A stretch of DNA of 48,355 nucleotides from Chitinophagales bacterium (GCA_015655125.1 JAATFP010000080.1:1-48355); one strand, 5' to 3'. Shown: positions 1 to 8,200, numbered from the stretch's first letter. Numbers and translations: made by a program. Notes: a model not told the origin generated them from the sequence alone.

Positions 1-2
1 AT

Positions 3-470
3 TCAAATACCCAGGGCGACATCAGGATATTGCTGTATGATGCGGTTTGTGAAACAAATCCCCTCACAAAAAAAGTAACCATAAGTTTGAACAATACGCT
101 CTATTCGGGCTGTGGCAAATATTTGTACGACGGTTCCCTTAATGACAAATGGATCCTGGAAAGCGTCAATTCAACAACGTACACAGCAAAAGATTTTCAA
201 AAAGGATTGCCATGGTTGAAATTTGATATCGCTTCCGGAAAGTTTACCGGCAACGACGGTTGCGGTAACATCAGCGCCACCGCTGAAATAATGGGCAGCC
301 GCATAAAATTTTCAACGATCAATGTAACAACCGGTGGTTGCAAAAACGATGTGATGCAAAAAGTGATCAAAGAAAAAATAAGCAACCAGGTAGCCAGTTA
401 TTTTTTCAAAGACGGCAAACTATATCTTTACCTGATAGATGACAGCATGGTGATTTTTACCAAAGCATAA
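3..470 (+). CDS. META domain (HslJ-like) envelope protein, 5' truncated
   Basis: The frame is open to the left edge of the window, so the true start lies outside. An internal TTG at 30 is the first possible start but upstream codons (reading TQGDIRILLYDAV) continue the same protein. The visible 155 residues hold a short N-terminal segment with a GCG motif (YSGCGKYL) and then a META domain of about 110 residues starting near LNDKWILESV. The domain has the family's glycine/cysteine core (GNDGCGNISA) and a second paired cysteine (TTGGC). META/HslJ domains occur in outer-membrane or periplasmic lipoproteins linked to heat shock, novobiocin resistance or motility. The molecular role is not known. 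The signal peptide or lipobox would be upstream of the window. folC follows 14 nt downstream on the same strand, so the two may be cotranscribed. Family call is fairly sure; function is not. Confidence 0.75.
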   Translation, partial: SNTQGDIRILLYDAVCETNPLTKKVTISLNNTLYSGCGKYLYDGSLNDKWILESVNSTTYTAKDFQKGLPWLKFDIASGKFTGNDGCGNISATAEIMGSRIKFSTINVTTGGCKNDVMQKVIKEKISNQVASYFFKDGKLYLYLIDDSMVIFTKA

Positions 471-484
471 ATTTTTACGGCGCA

Positions 485-1774
485 ATGAATTACAAAGAAA
501 CGCTTGAATTTTTATACGCCCGGTTGCCGATGTTCACCCGCATCGGCGCAGCCGCCTACAAAGCCGATCTTACCAACACCATCGAGCTTTGCGAAGCATT
601 GCAAAATCCTCAGCATCGGTTCAAAAGTATTCATGTGGCAGGCACAAACGGCAAAGGCAGCACCAGCCACATGCTGGCCGCGATATTGCAGGCGGCCGGT
701 TATAAAACGGGATTGTATACCTCTCCACACATCAAAGATTTTGGCGAACGCATTCGTATTGATGGCAAAATGATCGATCAAAAATTTGTGGTGGATTTTG
801 TTATGCGCACAAAACAAATAACCGAAACGATTGAGCCATCTTTTTTTGAACTGACGGTGGCGATGGCATTCGATTATTTTGCCAGCGAAAAAGTTGATAT
901 CGCCGTAATTGAAACCGGCCTCGGCGGAAGGCTCGACAGTACGAATGTGATTATGCCGGTTTTGTCGGTAATCACTAACATCGGCTATGATCATGTCAAT
1001 ATTCTCGGTGATACATTGGAAAAAATCGCCTTCGAAAAAGCGGGCATTATTAAGCAAAATGTACCGGTCGTTATAGGTGAATATCTGCCGGAAACTATGC
1101 CGGTTTTTGCCGGGAAGGCGGCGGCAATGCATGCACCTGTCCATTTTGCCGAAGATCTTTATAATGTAGAAAATATCGCTTTTACCGATGGGTTCCTGGA
1201 ATGCGACATCACAGATCGCGGTACGCAAAGAGCGGAAAAGTTTGTTTCTGACCTTTCAGGATTGTACCAGGCAAAAAATTTACGAACCGTAGTGGCGGCC
1301 GGAAAAATATTGATCGGACTCGGTTACAATGTTCCCGAAAAAATTGAAAAATACGCCCTGGCAAACGTAAAAACCATTACGGGTTTAAAGGGACGGTGGG
1401 ACATTATACAACATTCGCCAGTAGTTATCCAGGATGTGGCGCACAATGAAGATGGTATCCGGCAGATAGTGGCGCAGCTGCAATTTAATTATCCCCCGGC
1501 CAATGTTCATTTTGTTATAGGTTTTGTGAAAGATAAAGATGTGACGCATGTGTTGGATCTGTTTCCAAAAACGGCCACGTATTATTTTACGAACGCACAT
1601 ATTCCACGGGCTTTGCCGGCTACGGAATTGCAGCAACTTGCAGTTTCAAAGGGATTGTTCGGAAATGTTTTTGATGATGTTAACGAAGCGATTTCTGCAG
1701 CAAAAAAAAATGCGGGTACGAACGACGTAGTAATGATCTGCGGAAGTTTTTTTATTATTTCAGAGATAATATAA
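485..1774 (+). CDS. folC: Bifunctional dihydrofolate synthase / folylpolyglutamate synthase
   Basis: This 429-residue protein has the normal length and layout of FolC, the cytosolic ATP-dependent Mur-ligase-like enzyme that adds glutamate to dihydropteroate and to tetrahydrofolates. The P-loop is at residues 51-60 (VAGTNGKGST), followed by the folate-binding TSPH motif near 80 and by LGGRLDSTNV near 145, which supplies the Mg2+/ATP-binding region. The C-terminal domain ends with the conserved VVMICGSFF strand. The ATG at 485 gives the usual N-terminus (MNYKETLEFLY). It lies 14 nt after the META gene and no clear -7 box was found between them, so read-through from upstream is likely. The gene has no adjacent accD or dedD as in enterobacteria. 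The identification is secure; whether it has both activities is inferred from the family. Confidence 0.95.
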   Translation: MNYKETLEFLYARLPMFTRIGAAAYKADLTNTIELCEALQNPQHRFKSIHVAGTNGKGSTSHMLAAILQAAGYKTGLYTSPHIKDFGERIRIDGKMIDQKFVVDFVMRTKQITETIEPSFFELTVAMAFDYFASEKVDIAVIETGLGGRLDSTNVIMPVLSVITNIGYDHVNILGDTLEKIAFEKAGIIKQNVPVVIGEYLPETMPVFAGKAAAMHAPVHFAEDLYNVENIAFTDGFLECDITDRGTQRAEKFVSDLSGLYQAKNLRTVVAAGKILIGLGYNVPEKIEKYALANVKTITGLKGRWDIIQHSPVVIQDVAHNEDGIRQIVAQLQFNYPPANVHFVIGFVKDKDVTHVLDLFPKTATYYFTNAHIPRALPATELQQLAVSKGLFGNVFDDVNEAISAAKKNAGTNDVVMICGSFFIISEII

Positions 1775-1828
1775 AATGCAGAATTCATTTTATATATTTA
1801 AAATGCAAAAAGCTTTTACCCAAAAAGT

Positions 1829-2362
1829 CTACCTTGACAAAAACTCAAATCCGTAAAACAAACAAAGTGCATGCATACTTTGCCTGATTTCATGTTGCCG
1901 CAATAATATCCGTACTTCTTCCAGCGGTTTTAAAATAATATCAATTTCTTCGTTTTTATCCAGTTTTTGATCTGCAACCTTGCGGCCGCCAAGGGCGAGG
2001 AACATGTGTGTAAAATTATTTAATACGCCGGGATTTGCCGCTGTGATACCAAGGTATTGAAAACTGTCAAATTCATAACCGGTCTCTTCCAGCAATTCGC
2101 GCGCAATGCCTTGCTGTGGCTGTTATCCGGCATCGATAAATCCGCCGGGCAGTTCCAGAAAAGTGTCTTTTACCGGGTAACGGAATTGTTTTACCAACAC
2201 CACTTCGTTATTTTCTGTAAGGGCCATTGCGCAGGCACTGGGCGGAAGTTCAACCACATAATACGCGTCCACTTTTTTTCCACCGGCAGTTTCGTAACTG
2301 TCTTTCCGGGCAGTAAAATATTGGTGCTTGTTGATGTATTCGGAGGAAAGAATTTTATACAT
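1829..2362 (-). pseudogene. Nudix hydrolase (ADP-ribose pyrophosphatase-like), interrupted by an in-frame TAA in the Nudix box
   Basis: Reading from the ATG at 2362, 79 residues give the N-terminal half of a NudF-like ADP-sugar pyrophosphatase, with the typical GGKKVDAYYVVEL and VVLVKQFRYPV segments and the start of the Nudix box (LPGGFIDAG). The next codon, at 2125-2123, is TAA. The same frame then continues without a shift as QPQQGIARELLEETGYE and on to a normal C-terminus at 1829. In the Nudix signature GX5EX7REUXEEXGU the stop falls exactly on the first conserved Glu. A GAA codon with one G-to-T change explains it. The rest shows no decay, so the lesion is recent, a consensus error, or suppressed in vivo. 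As read, the product would be an 79-residue inactive fragment. The downstream part has no good start near the break. Neighbouring folC is convergent. Confidence 0.88.
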
Positions 2363-2562
2363 ATCAGTTGTTTTTCTTTATGATGTGTGGCGAGATATTT
2401 AAATTTTTAGAGAATGTGTTGTAGCGATGGATTTGCTTTTTTATCGCAGATAAAGTAGTTAAAGAGTTTATGCAGAGGTAAATGCTGTCTCTGCGGTGAA
2501 ACGCCGGGTTGAACTGTCTCAAAATCTTTAAGCTCCAAAACGACTCGCCAACCTGTAACCTG

Positions 2563-3111
2563 TCACCCAATACTTAATCCGGATCCCCACCATCCTTCGC
2601 GATCCCGCAGTTTCAAGATATGCGCTGTGTGATGGCGCCCATGCCAGGCATACATGCCGAGCAGATACCACAGCGTCATTTCTTTTTTTGATTCAGGATG
2701 AAAAACGGTACGCTCCCATTCTGTGCCGCTGATATTTTTGATCACTTCGTGCAAACGATGATGCAGCGCATGCAACAATGTGATAGAAATATTGACTGGT
2801 AAATTGGTCGTGTCACTTAATTTTGCCCAGGCTTCTTCATCATAAGGTTTGATAGTTGGATTTTCTTCTGTTAAACCAAGCTTGAAACGCGTATACGCAT
2901 TCATATGGCTGTCGGCCACGTGGTGCACAACCTGGTGCACGGTCCAGCCACCGGGCCTGTAAGGCGTTTGGAGCTGCGCCTCATCGAGATTAAGCACCGC
3001 GTATTCTATACGGTTGGGAAGGGTTTGAATGTCGAGCAGCCATTCCTGCAATTGCTTTTCAGAATATGGCTGCTCAACATATTTCCCTATGGGATATTTC
3101 AGTTCTTCCAA
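2563..3111 (-). CDS. DinB/YfiT family metal-dependent protein (BstA-like)
   Basis: The 182-residue protein matches the YfiT branch of the DinB four-helix-bundle family. Family members bind a divalent metal through three histidines; here these are visible in HHVADSH (near residue 63) and in the C-terminal HGRHHTAHI. In Firmicutes the related BstA/YfiT is a bacillithiol S-transferase. Many Bacteroidota carry a copy, and its substrate here is unknown. The N-terminus MEELKYPIG fits the family, and it requires a TTG start at 3111. That TTG directly follows the TAA stop of the upstream FKBP gene with no gap, which implies translational coupling in one operon. No ATG alternative exists before residue 70. 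The family call is strong, the enzymatic role only inferred. Confidence 0.85.
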   Translation of the reverse strand: MEELKYPIGKYVEQPYSEKQLQEWLLDIQTLPNRIEYAVLNLDEAQLQTPYRPGGWTVHQVVHHVADSHMNAYTRFKLGLTEENPTIKPYDEEAWAKLSDTTNLPVNISITLLHALHHRLHEVIKNISGTEWERTVFHPESKKEMTLWYLLGMYAWHGRHHTAHILKLRDREGWWGSGLSIG

Positions 3112-3864
3112 TTATTGATGTCCTGCTGTTTTAATGTCCAACAATTCGATCTCGAAGATCAACGTAGCTCCCGGAGGAATTGCGCCACCTGCGCCCCTGT
3201 CGCCATAGCCAAGTTCACTTGGAATATACACTTTCCACTTAGAGCCTTTTGGCATCAGTTGCAGGATCTCTGTCCAGCCTTTGATAACGCCGTTGAGAGG
3301 AAACGTAGCAGGCTCGCCTCTTTTTACAGAATTATCAAATTCTTTTCCATCGGTTAATGTTCCTACATAATGTACCACAACAGTATCTATTGCTGCCGGT
3401 TTTGGATTGGAAGCATCTGCTGCTTTCAACACTTCGTATTGAAGGCCATTTGGCAAAGTAGTCACGCCCGGGCGTTTTTTGTTCAACGCTAAAAATTCAT
3501 CCCCGGCTGCTTTTGCAGCAGCGCTTTTCTTTTGGGCAAATGCCTGAAGTTGTTGTTGTAAAGTCATACCGCATTGTTCCTGTGTCATTAATAATGTTCT
3601 GTTCTTCATCACGTCGTCGATCGCTTTTTGAACAAGTGTCGCATTTACTTCCGTGATACCTTGTTCCTTCATGCTGCTGGCAATATTTACGCCGGCTGCA
3701 TAACTGAAACTATCAATGCCGTTTTTCATAACCGACTTTGCGGCAACCGGCGTCAGGGCTGTTTTTATAACAGGTTTAGCGACTGGCTTTGCAGGTTTCG
3801 TCTGCGCCGAAGCTGCGCTGATCGCTGACGATGCTGCCAATGCACAAATAAAAACTTTCTTCAT
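3112..3864 (-). CDS. Secreted FKBP-type peptidyl-prolyl cis-trans isomerase (Mip/FkpA-like)
   Basis: The 250-residue protein begins with a signal peptide (about 1-20, MKKVFICALAASSAISAASA) and a short Pro/Lys/Ala linker. An N-terminal dimerisation helix domain follows (about 48-130, with DSFSYAAGVNIASSMKEQG). The C-terminal FKBP domain (about 155-245) contains the hallmark strings VHYVGTLTDGKEFD, GVIKGWTEIL and YGDRGAGGAIPPGATLIFEIELL. Family members act as periplasmic or outer-membrane proline isomerases and chaperones. This one most likely assists folding of envelope proteins. It is the first gene of a pair with the DinB gene, whose TTG start abuts this stop codon. No lipobox cysteine was seen near the cleavage site, so a soluble periplasmic form is more likely than a lipoprotein. 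Confidence 0.92.
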   Translation of the reverse strand: MKKVFICALAASSAISAASAQTKPAKPVAKPVIKTALTPVAAKSVMKNGIDSFSYAAGVNIASSMKEQGITEVNATLVQKAIDDVMKNRTLLMTQEQCGMTLQQQLQAFAQKKSAAAKAAGDEFLALNKKRPGVTTLPNGLQYEVLKAADASNPKPAAIDTVVVHYVGTLTDGKEFDNSVKRGEPATFPLNGVIKGWTEILQLMPKGSKWKVYIPSELGYGDRGAGGAIPPGATLIFEIELLDIKTAGHQ

Positions 3865-3911
3865 TAATTGTTTGTTTATTGAATAAAAATAAAATGCAAA
3901 TAAAAGGAACT

Positions 3912-4673
3912 TTACTCATCCCGCATCTTGTCGCCTGTTAAATGTATAAAAACATCTTCCAGGCTGGCTGCTTTAACCTGTTTAGGGCGTTCAAATCCGG
4001 TGGCCACAAGCTCATCGATCATCTTGTCGGGAGAATCCAGCCGGATGATCGTGCCTTTGTCCATGATGGCGATGCGGTCGCACAATTGCTCGGCCTCGTC
4101 CATATAATGCGTGGTGATGATCACCGTGGTTCCATTGTTGCGGATCTCGCGGATCAGCTCCCAAAGGTTGCGCCGTGCCTGCGGGTCAAGTCCCGTCGTC
4201 GGTTCATCCAGGAAAATGATCTTCGGATTGTTGATCAATGTTGTGGCAATCGAAAAACGCTGCCTTTGCCCGCCGCTCAACTCTTTGCTTTTGTTTTTAG
4301 CTTTATCGTCCAGGTTTACTTTTTTCAGCAGTTCCATGGCATCCACCTTCTTGTTGTACAATCCGCTGAACAAAGAGATCAACTCTGTCAATGTAAGTCC
4401 GGGATAAAACCCGGAGGTCTGCAATTGAACGCCGATGATCTTTTTGATCTCGTCCGGTTGCTTGTCGATGTCGAGTCCGTCTACGATTATTTCTCCGCCC
4501 GATTTGCTGCGCAATGTTTCGATGATTTCCAGCGTGGTGGATTTTCCGGCACCATTGGGACCGAGCAGGCCGAAAATTTCGCCTTCGTACACGTCGAAGG
4601 AAATGTCTTTCACCGCTTCAAAATTGCCGTAGTTCTTGACGAGATTTTTTACGGAGATGATTGTTTTTTGCAT
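3912..4673 (-). CDS. ABC transporter ATP-binding protein (DrrA/CcmA-like)
   Basis: This is a single nucleotide-binding domain of about 253 residues. Walker A (GLLGPNGAGKST), the signature LSGGQRQR, Walker B with the catalytic Glu (IIFLDEPTTGLD) and the switch His (IITTHYMDEAEQ) are all intact. The tail ends in SLEDVFIHLTG, which is typical of the DrrA-type exporters of drugs, lipids or polysaccharide precursors. The ORF is open 20 codons further upstream to 4733, but the extra residues are basic and unlike the family; the ATG at 4673 gives the standard MQKTIISVKNLVK start. No membrane permease gene lies next to it: fbp is 66 nt upstream and the FKBP gene downstream. Its partner must be elsewhere. 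Substrate cannot be told. Confidence 0.9.
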   Translation of the reverse strand: MQKTIISVKNLVKNYGNFEAVKDISFDVYEGEIFGLLGPNGAGKSTTLEIIETLRSKSGGEIIVDGLDIDKQPDEIKKIIGVQLQTSGFYPGLTLTELISLFSGLYNKKVDAMELLKKVNLDDKAKNKSKELSGGQRQRFSIATTLINNPKIIFLDEPTTGLDPQARRNLWELIREIRNNGTTVIITTHYMDEAEQLCDRIAIMDKGTIIRLDSPDKMIDELVATGFERPKQVKAASLEDVFIHLTGDKMRDE

Positions 4674-4739
4674 GATCTTCTTGTTTATTTTGACCGCAGC
4701 GGGTTGTTTGGCTTTAAGCCGGAGCTTCAGCACACAGCC

Positions 4740-5780
4740 TCAAGAGACGTTCACCAGCTTTTCACTCAGTTTCCCGTTCAGGTAATCTTCCAGTTCTTCC
4801 ATCATTTTTATGCTGCCCACAAAAAACGCGGCGCGTTCATGCAAACCTTTCGGTTCAATGTCAAGGATATTTATAATGCCATTCGTTGCTTTGCCACCGG
4901 CTTTTTCAACGATGAATGCAAACGGGTTGCATTCGTACATCAACCGCAATTTTCCTTCCGGCTTACGCGTGGTTCCCGGATACATAAAGATACCACCTTT
5001 GATAAGATTACGATGTACATCGGCCACCATGCTGCCAATGTACCGCTGCGTATACGGACCGCCATTGGTTGAGTCTTTTTTCTGACAGTTTGTAATGTAT
5101 TCTTTCACTTTTTGATCCATCTGGAAAAAATTACCATGATTGACAGAATAGAATTTTCCTCTTTCCGGGCATTTGATGTCGGGATGACTCAGCGTAAATT
5201 CGCCGATCGACTGATCGAGGGTAAAGCCATTTACGCCGCGGCGCGTGGCATACACAAGCATGGTGGACGAACCATAGATCACGTATCCCGCAGCCACCTG
5301 TTTATTTCCGGCCTGTAAAAAGTCTTCGCGGGTGGCAGGCTTTCCCAATTCGCTCACGCGACGAAAAACGCTGAAGATCGTTCCGATGGACACATTCACA
5401 TCAATATTGCTGCTTCCATCCAGCGGATCAAACAGGCAAACGTATTTTGATTTGTTGCTTGTTTCATCATCAAAGACAACGATGTCATCCAATTCTTCGC
5501 TGCCAATGCCGGCGCAACTGATCCCATGTCTCAACACCCCCATCAGTTGGTTATTTGCAAAAATGTCGAGCTTTTTTACTTCCTCACCTTGCACATTGGT
5601 TGTGCCGTGATCGCCAAGGATGTCGACCAGCCCGGCTTTATTTACTTCAACATTGATTCGTTTGGCGGCAAGCCCGATATCACGTAAAAGGTTAGATAAT
5701 TCGCCCGTCGCTTTCGGAAATGCCCGCAACTGCTGCAGGGTAAATTCGTCGAGGGTCTGGACTTTTCTGTTGATTACCAT
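4740..5780 (-). CDS. fbp: Class I fructose-1,6-bisphosphatase
   Basis: The 346-residue cytosolic enzyme hydrolyses fructose 1,6-bisphosphate to fructose 6-phosphate in gluconeogenesis. The class I metal-binding signature is clear in FDPLDGSSNIDVNVSIGTIF, with the upstream acidic motif GSEELDDIVV. The substrate-binding region includes YIGSMVADVHRNLIKGGIF and YPGTTRKPEGKLRLMYECNP, and the tail has the family's AGGKA motif. Length and order are normal. The ATG at 5780 gives the usual start. A perfect TATATTTG -7 box on the minus strand at 5827-5820 puts the transcript start about 35 nt before the ATG. A long palindromic repeat begins at this promoter and fills the space to the divergent aspartate kinase gene. 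Confidence 0.96.
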   Translation of the reverse strand: MVINRKVQTLDEFTLQQLRAFPKATGELSNLLRDIGLAAKRINVEVNKAGLVDILGDHGTTNVQGEEVKKLDIFANNQLMGVLRHGISCAGIGSEELDDIVVFDDETSNKSKYVCLFDPLDGSSNIDVNVSIGTIFSVFRRVSELGKPATREDFLQAGNKQVAAGYVIYGSSTMLVYATRRGVNGFTLDQSIGEFTLSHPDIKCPERGKFYSVNHGNFFQMDQKVKEYITNCQKKDSTNGGPYTQRYIGSMVADVHRNLIKGGIFMYPGTTRKPEGKLRLMYECNPFAFIVEKAGGKATNGIINILDIEPKGLHERAAFFVGSIKMMEELEDYLNGKLSEKLVNVS

Positions 5781-5819
5781 AAAACAATTTTATGTTTACA
5801 GATTACGAAGTTAGATTTG

Positions 5820-5827
5820 CAAATATA
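5820..5827 (-). promoter_or_regulatory. -7 box TATATTTG for fbp
   Basis: On the minus strand this is an exact match to the Bacteroidota sigma-ABfr -7 consensus TAnnTTTG. It lies 39 nt before the fbp ATG, so the leader would be about 30-35 nt. The left edge of the neighbouring palindrome overlaps it, and the -33 element would fall inside that repeat. Confidence 0.6.
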
Positions 5828-5970
5828 GGTATCAGGTTTCAGGTATCAGCTATCGGATGTTTAGAGTGTAGAGATGAGTGGTTAGGCAGACCATATCAGT
5901 ACCACTACTAATCTCTAAACTCTAAGCCGACTGCTGAAATCTGTTACCTGATACCCGAAACCTGAAACCT
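5825..5970. repeat. Nested intergenic palindrome built of CAGGTTTC / TTTAGAG words
   Basis: The region between the divergent fbp and aspartate kinase genes is almost wholly an imperfect nested inverted repeat. The outer left words (CAGGTTTCAGGTATCAG at about 5833-5849) pair with the right words CTGATACCCGAAACCTG at 5948-5964. The inner arm at 5859-5882 (TTTAGAG...GAGTGGT) pairs with 5901-5926 (ACCACT...CTCTAAAC), leaving an 18-nt loop. The right end comes to within 6 nt of the aspartate kinase ATG, so that gene's promoter must be inside or beyond the repeat. Shared words link it to other palindromes near 19.64, 24.70, 32.89, 34.08 and 37.16 kb. No ORF is present. Confidence 0.8.
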
Positions 5971-5975
5971 TGATC

Positions 5976-7241
5976 ATGAAAATATACAAATTCGGCGGCG
6001 CAAGCATCAACAGCCTGGAGCGGATTAAAAACACGGGAAATATCATTCAACAAAATGCCGGGCAAAAATTACTGGTGGTGGTTTCGGCTATGGGGAAAAC
6101 AACTAATGCACTCGAAAGCGTAGTGAATGCATTTTTCGACGGACGGAAGGAAGATGCGCTGCATTTATTTGAACAGATCAAAGAAAGTCATTTAACCCTC
6201 GTAAAATTTCTTACCAATGTTCATTGGCAACATGCCGAAAATCAACTGAAAGATTTCTTTACCGAGATCGAATGGCTGCTTCACGACAACCCCGTTCGTT
6301 CGTACGATTATTATTACGACCAGATCGTTTGTTGCGGCGAATTGTTCAGCAGCAGCCTGCTGTGCAATTATTTGGTGGAACAGAAAACCAATGCCATATG
6401 GGTAGATGTGCGCGATATCATCCGTACGGATAATAACTTCCGCGATGGCAGCGTTGACTGGAACTTCACCGGAAAAAGTATTGGAGAAAATATCCGTCCG
6501 CTATTTGATAAATACGATGTGATCGTTACGCAGGGATTCATCGGCAGCACCGATGAAAATGAAAGTACTACGCTGGGCCGTGAAGGAAGCGATTACACAG
6601 CGGCTATTTTTGCAAATCTGCTGCAAGCCGAATCGGTAACGATCTGGAAAGATGTGGAAGCGGTAATGAGTGCAGATCCAAAATTGTTCCCGGCAGCCGT
6701 GAACATGCCGCACCTGAGTTATACCGAAGTAATTGAAATGGCATATTACGGCGCGCAGGTGATCCATCCGAAAACGATCAAGCCATTACAAAATAAGAAC
6801 ATCCCGCTTCTCGTTAAAAGCTTCCTTGATCCAACCTTGGAAGGAACAGTGATCGATGGAAAAACAGCAAAGAAATTACCCCCGGTTATCGTAATAAAAA
6901 ACAACCAGGTACTGATACAATTTAAATCGAAGGACTTTTCTTTTGTGGAAGATAAGCCGGCAGAACAATTACACAACCTGTTTGACAATATCAAGATCAG
7001 CCCGAATCTTTCTCAAAACACGGCCATTTCATTGCTGTGTTGCTTCGATAATAAAGAAGAAAAGGTGGCACAACTGGCAGCCGATGCCAGCGATATTTTT
7101 GATGTTGAGCTGGAAAAGAATTTATCGTTGATAACGGTGCGGCACTACGATCAGCAAACGATCGGCCAGCTTATTTTAGATAAGGTGGTTGTGTTGGAAC
7201 AAAAAACAATCAATACGGTTCAACTGCTGGTAAGAAACTGA
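5976..7241 (+). CDS. Aspartate kinase (monofunctional)
   Basis: The 421-residue protein phosphorylates aspartate, the first step towards lysine, threonine and methionine. It begins with the kinase signature KFGGASINSLERI and has the substrate and ATP region TLGREGSDYTAAIFA followed by WKDVEAVMSADPKLFP. The catalytic amino-acid-kinase domain covers about residues 1-285. The remaining 130 residues are the regulatory ACT region, short and divergent. There is no fused homoserine dehydrogenase. The frame can start at a TTG at 5970, but the ATG at 5976 gives the clean family start MKIYKFGGAS. The start abuts the palindrome described at 5825-5970. Whether lysine or threonine inhibits it cannot be read from sequence. 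Confidence 0.93.
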   Translation: MKIYKFGGASINSLERIKNTGNIIQQNAGQKLLVVVSAMGKTTNALESVVNAFFDGRKEDALHLFEQIKESHLTLVKFLTNVHWQHAENQLKDFFTEIEWLLHDNPVRSYDYYYDQIVCCGELFSSSLLCNYLVEQKTNAIWVDVRDIIRTDNNFRDGSVDWNFTGKSIGENIRPLFDKYDVIVTQGFIGSTDENESTTLGREGSDYTAAIFANLLQAESVTIWKDVEAVMSADPKLFPAAVNMPHLSYTEVIEMAYYGAQVIHPKTIKPLQNKNIPLLVKSFLDPTLEGTVIDGKTAKKLPPVIVIKNNQVLIQFKSKDFSFVEDKPAEQLHNLFDNIKISPNLSQNTAISLLCCFDNKEEKVAQLAADASDIFDVELEKNLSLITVRHYDQQTIGQLILDKVVVLEQKTINTVQLLVRN

Positions 7242-7287
7242 TTCACTGATTAAAAAATTATAATTCTTACCGTGTTAATGCTATTAG

Positions 7288-7313
7288 GGTTGCATCTGTT
7301 CTGCAACCGTTTT
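7288..7313 (+). terminator. Hairpin after aspartate kinase
   Basis: A perfect 7-bp stem (GGTTGCA at 7288-7294 with TGCAACC at 7302-7308, 7-nt loop) is followed by CGTTTT. It sits 47 nt after the aspartate kinase stop and fits a weak intrinsic terminator for the plus strand. The T-run is short, so efficiency is uncertain. Confidence 0.5.
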
Positions 7314-7364
7314 CGACAAGCTCAGACCGGCAGCATTCTGTGATGTTGAACTTTCCGAAACATA
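7312..7364. repeat. TTCGACAAGCTCAG-type dispersed word with degenerate inverted partner
   Basis: The word TTCGACAAGCTCAG at 7312-7325 is related to the GTTGAGCTTGCGAAAC arms at 27.02 and 27.11 kb and to the single arm at 22.44 kb. A degenerate partner, TGATGTTGAACTTTCCGAAACA, written in parts as TGATGTTGAACTT at 7341-7353 then TCCGAAACA, follows. Together they form a weak inverted pair. The region up to 7426 has no ORF. Confidence 0.45.
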
Positions 7365-7426
7365 GAAAATGTAATTTTTTTCATTCGATTCGGTTTTAAA
7401 TAGCACAACACGTTAATTTTCGATTC

Positions 7427-8200
7427 TTAATTATAAACGTACTCTCCTTTCTTATTCACCATAATGATCGGTAGTTGTTTTTTGGTTTCAAAATAATCAA
7501 ATACTTCCCTGATATTTTTATTGAATTGCTGCAGGTAGGCGTTGTCTTTGATCTGGGTTGCCAGGTAATCAGTTGATTTTTTTACGTTATAACGAACGGG
7601 AAAAACGTGTACAGGAATAAACTCCTGCCCATTTGCCTTCACATACGATGCGATGATATACAATTCTTCGATCGGCTCGTCGCTTATAGGAATACAGCCG
7701 GTAGATACGCAGTTTCCATGTATGTAAATGGCGCTGCCCGGACGAAGTGAATCGCTCAGTATCCTGTCCGAAGCATTTGGATAGTTCAGTCCAAGGGACA
7801 AATGAAAGTTGCTGTTCGGATTGAATTCATTAATGTAATAAAAGCCTTCCGGAACCTGATAATCGCCTTCCACCCTTTTGGGTCCCATCGTGCCGCTTTG
7901 CATGCATACTTTGTAGGTCTTAAAAAGTTTATAAGGTTCGCCCGGGTTACCTTTCACCCAAACCTCCAGCTGGCGGTCATATTTAAAAGAACGCACATAC
8001 ATCGCTTCGGGCGGCCAGGTGAGTTTTTGTTTCTCAAACTGCGCTTTTACAGAATCTTCTTTTTTACTGAAAACACCCGCAGTACGGGAATTAAGACTTT
8101 TAAAATCCGGAGCGCTGGCGCCCTGTTGCGCCAAAGCATTGAAAGTAAAGCAAATAGTAATCAGCTGAACACCTAAAATCTTGAAAATCGAACACTTCAT
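7427..8200 (-). CDS. Secreted L,D-transpeptidase (YkuD/YafK-like)
   Basis: The 257-residue protein has an N-terminal signal peptide (about 1-24, ending in FNALAQ) and a YkuD-type catalytic core. The diagnostic string is IYIHGNCVSTGCIPIS near residue 165, with the active-site His-Gly and the SxGC nucleophile cysteine. It most resembles the YafK/ErfK branch, whose members cross-link or trim peptidoglycan or attach proteins to it in the periplasm. The upstream stretch KLFKTYKVCMQSGTMGPKR is the usual strand before the catalytic loop. It is a single-gene unit: aspartate kinase is convergent and hppD ends 230 nt upstream with its own terminator. The exact substrate (Lpp-like anchor, 3-3 cross-link or other) cannot be told. 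Confidence 0.88.
   Translation of the reverse strand: MKCSIFKILGVQLITICFTFNALAQQGASAPDFKSLNSRTAGVFSKKEDSVKAQFEKQKLTWPPEAMYVRSFKYDRQLEVWVKGNPGEPYKLFKTYKVCMQSGTMGPKRVEGDYQVPEGFYYINEFNPNSNFHLSLGLNYPNASDRILSDSLRPGSAIYIHGNCVSTGCIPISDEPIEELYIIASYVKANGQEFIPVHVFPVRYNVKKSTDYLATQIKDNAYLQQFNKNIREVFDYFETKKQLPIIMVNKKGEYVYN

Noticed and set aside
512..1228. Minus-strand frame of 238 codons opposite folC
   Set aside because: It is fully antisense to a clear folC, rich in Arg, His and Cys, and matches no family.
2364..2570. Minus-strand frame of 68 codons between the Nudix and DinB genes
   Set aside because: No domain, repeat-like DNA beneath it, and a composition unlike the neighbouring genes.
3942..5072. 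Plus-strand frame of 376 codons opposite the ABC ATPase and fbp
   Set aside because: It spans two well-supported genes and their gap, has no recognisable domain, and its composition (many Phe, Gln, His, Arg) is that of an antisense shadow.
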